Positions 5,801-6,598 of a stretch of DNA of 6,598 nucleotides are shown here, piece by piece (within the stretch, counting starts at the first letter, position 1; every line of letters begins with the position of its first letter). The stretch covers positions 1 to 6,598 of the forward strand of contig CALGOE010000010.1 of NCBI GenBank assembly GCA_937958145.1, in the 5' to 3' direction. The position numbers and the translations under genes were made by a program. Under the pieces are notes generated by a model. The model did no database searches, was not told where the DNA came from, and was given only the letters and a program-made list of their open reading frames with translations. This DNA is from an uncultured Desulfobacca sp. (GTDB lineage Bacteria > Desulfobacterota > Desulfobaccia > Desulfobaccales > Desulfobaccaceae).

Positions 5801-5828
5801 TTGCCAGATTTATGAAAAATGTGATAAG
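5801..5828 (+). promoter_or_regulatory. Candidate promoter for the 93-residue gene
   Basis: TTGCCA (5801-5806) and GATAAG (5823-5828) are spaced by 16 bp and match 5/6 and 4/6 of the sigma-70 boxes. Transcription would start near 5835, just before GGGGTGA (5837-5843) and the ATG at 5851. This agrees with the chosen start codon. Confidence 0.3.
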
Positions 5829-5850
5829 GTGGTTCAGGGGTGAAAAAGAG

Positions 5851-6132
5851 ATGCGGCCATATAATCGCTGGCTTTTTTATGAGCATTTTGAGTTGGTGCT
5901 TACCATCAGCTCGCTGTACAAGAGTCTGCCGACGGCCAAGCTTCTGGAGATCATCAACCTTCATTTTGCCAAGCCGGTACCGCCTGCCGACCTGACTTCG
6001 CCTCTGAACCTGCCGCCGTGGTCCAAATACGACATTGATTCTTTGGCGGAAGATTTTCGGTTGCTGTTTTGCCGCCTCCCGGCTGCTGGCGGCGCAGAGA
6101 GCCAACCTAGCGAGAATAAGGCGATTGGCTGA
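5851..6132 (+). CDS. Hypothetical protein, 93 residues
   Basis: I do not recognise a family. The frame begins MRPYNRWLFYEHFELVLTI, continues as helical, leucine- and aromatic-rich sequence to about residue 76, and ends in a glycine/serine-rich tail. It looks soluble, with no signal peptide or clear membrane segment. Its composition is far more protein-like than the antisense frame at 5671-6171. The ATG at 5851 is chosen because GGGGTGA (5837-5843) lies 7 nt upstream. In-frame alternatives at 5812 (ATG) and 5821 (GTG) lack a well-placed site, though 5812 would add MKNVIRWFRGEKE. The last eight codons and stop overlap the ROK gene on the opposite strand by 26 bp. Function is unknown. Confidence 0.6.
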   Translation: MRPYNRWLFYEHFELVLTISSLYKSLPTAKLLEIINLHFAKPVPPADLTSPLNLPPWSKYDIDSLAEDFRLLFCRLPAAGGAESQPSENKAIG

Positions 6133-6598
6133 AATCCCAAGCCAGTCTGGCGGCGCCCAAGAGGCCGGCATTGTCCGCCAACGTTGCCGGGCGCACCTGC
6201 AGGGCGGCGCGGGGGAAGAAGGTCAGTCGGTTGGCAAGTTCCGCCTCCAGGGCCGGGGCGAACTGTTTCCAGGCTTTGGCAAAATTTCCTCCCAGGATCA
6301 CCGTTGGTATGCCCAATAGATGCACAACATTGGCGATGGCGAGGCCGAGGGCGCGGCCGACTCGTCTCAAGGCCTGCTGGGCCAAGGGATCACCGGCTTG
6401 AGCCGCCTCGGTGAGGCGCTGGGCGGTTATGGCCGTGGGGTCCTGCCGCCACAGCTGGGCCAGGCTGGATGGCTCCCCGGCCTGCAAACGGGCCGTCAGC
6501 CATTTTACTGTCCAGGTGGCCGAGGCCAGGGTTTCCAGACAGCCGCGGTTGCCGCAGTTGCAGAGCTCCCCCTCCGGTTCGATGGTCATGTGGCCGAT
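6107..6598 (-). CDS. ROK-family sugar kinase/regulator, N-terminus cut by window edge
   Basis: The visible 163 residues are the C-terminal half of a ROK (repressor, ORF, kinase) protein. It enters at GHMTIEP and continues into CNCGNRGCLET, the family's zinc motif (conserved H plus C-x-C-x4-C) near the sugar-binding site. Later come ILGGNFAK, the second phosphate/adenosine-binding segment, and the terminal LADNAGLLGAARLA, all typical of glucokinase-type ROK enzymes. The ATP-binding N-terminal part lies beyond the right edge. It is therefore not possible to see whether there is a DNA-binding HTH (NagC/Mlc-like) or only a kinase. A short non-conserved tail (DFSQSPYSR) overlaps the convergent 93-residue gene. 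A glucokinase is the likeliest identity but is not proven. Confidence 0.9.
   Translation of the reverse strand: MGHMTIEPEGELCNCGNRGCLETLASATWTVKWLTARLQAGEPSSLAQLWRQDPTAITAQRLTEAAQAGDPLAQQALRRVGRALGLAIANVVHLLGIPTVILGGNFAKAWKQFAPALEAELANRLTFFPRAALQVRPATLADNAGLLGAARLAWDFSQSPYSR

Noticed and set aside
5671..6171. 166-codon minus-strand frame between ROK and csrA
   Set aside because: It overlaps ROK in another frame and has unlikely composition. The plus-strand frame at 5851-6132 is better.

Overview
The window reads as a stretch of chromosome from a GC-rich, Gram-negative-type bacterium. A sulfide:quinone oxidoreductase (SQR) paired with a DUF1641 protein, a CsrA-type regulator and high G/C at third codon positions fit a Desulfobacterota (deltaproteobacterial) or similar anaerobe. 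That assignment is inference, because there is no rRNA or other marker here. I see no tRNA, rRNA, CRISPR array, insertion sequence or prophage gene.

Layout from left to right. (1) A ParA-type ATPase on the minus strand runs off the left edge. Just upstream of it is what looks like a 48-codon small gene broken by one missing T. (2) Divergently, proC (pyrroline-5-carboxylate reductase) runs on the plus strand. It converges with, and overlaps by 47 bp, nadC (quinolinate phosphoribosyltransferase) on the minus strand. nadC follows a small membrane-anchored SHOCT-domain protein, probably in one transcript. A perfect 9-bp-arm palindrome lies just upstream of the SHOCT gene. (3) sqr and a DUF1641 gene form a tight minus-strand operon with a 19-bp overlap. 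(4) A 326-bp leader upstream of sqr contains an 11-bp perfect inverted repeat that could mask the sqr ribosome binding site, plus several GGA motifs. (5) csrA lies upstream of that leader on the same strand, starting at GTG. (6) An unrecognised 93-residue gene runs on the plus strand and overlaps by 26 bp the 3' end of a ROK-family sugar kinase/regulator on the minus strand, which is cut by the right edge.

How the genes may work together. SQR is expected to pass electrons from sulfide to the membrane quinone pool, with the DUF1641 protein as a translationally coupled partner. CsrA is a post-transcriptional regulator that binds GGA motifs near ribosome binding sites. The GGA-rich, foldable sqr leader next to csrA suggests, but does not prove, control of sqr by CsrA. 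ProC and NadC are ordinary housekeeping enzymes (proline and NAD synthesis). No clearly new multi-gene system is evident. The most interesting signals are the sqr leader, the split small gene by parA, and the two convergent coding overlaps.
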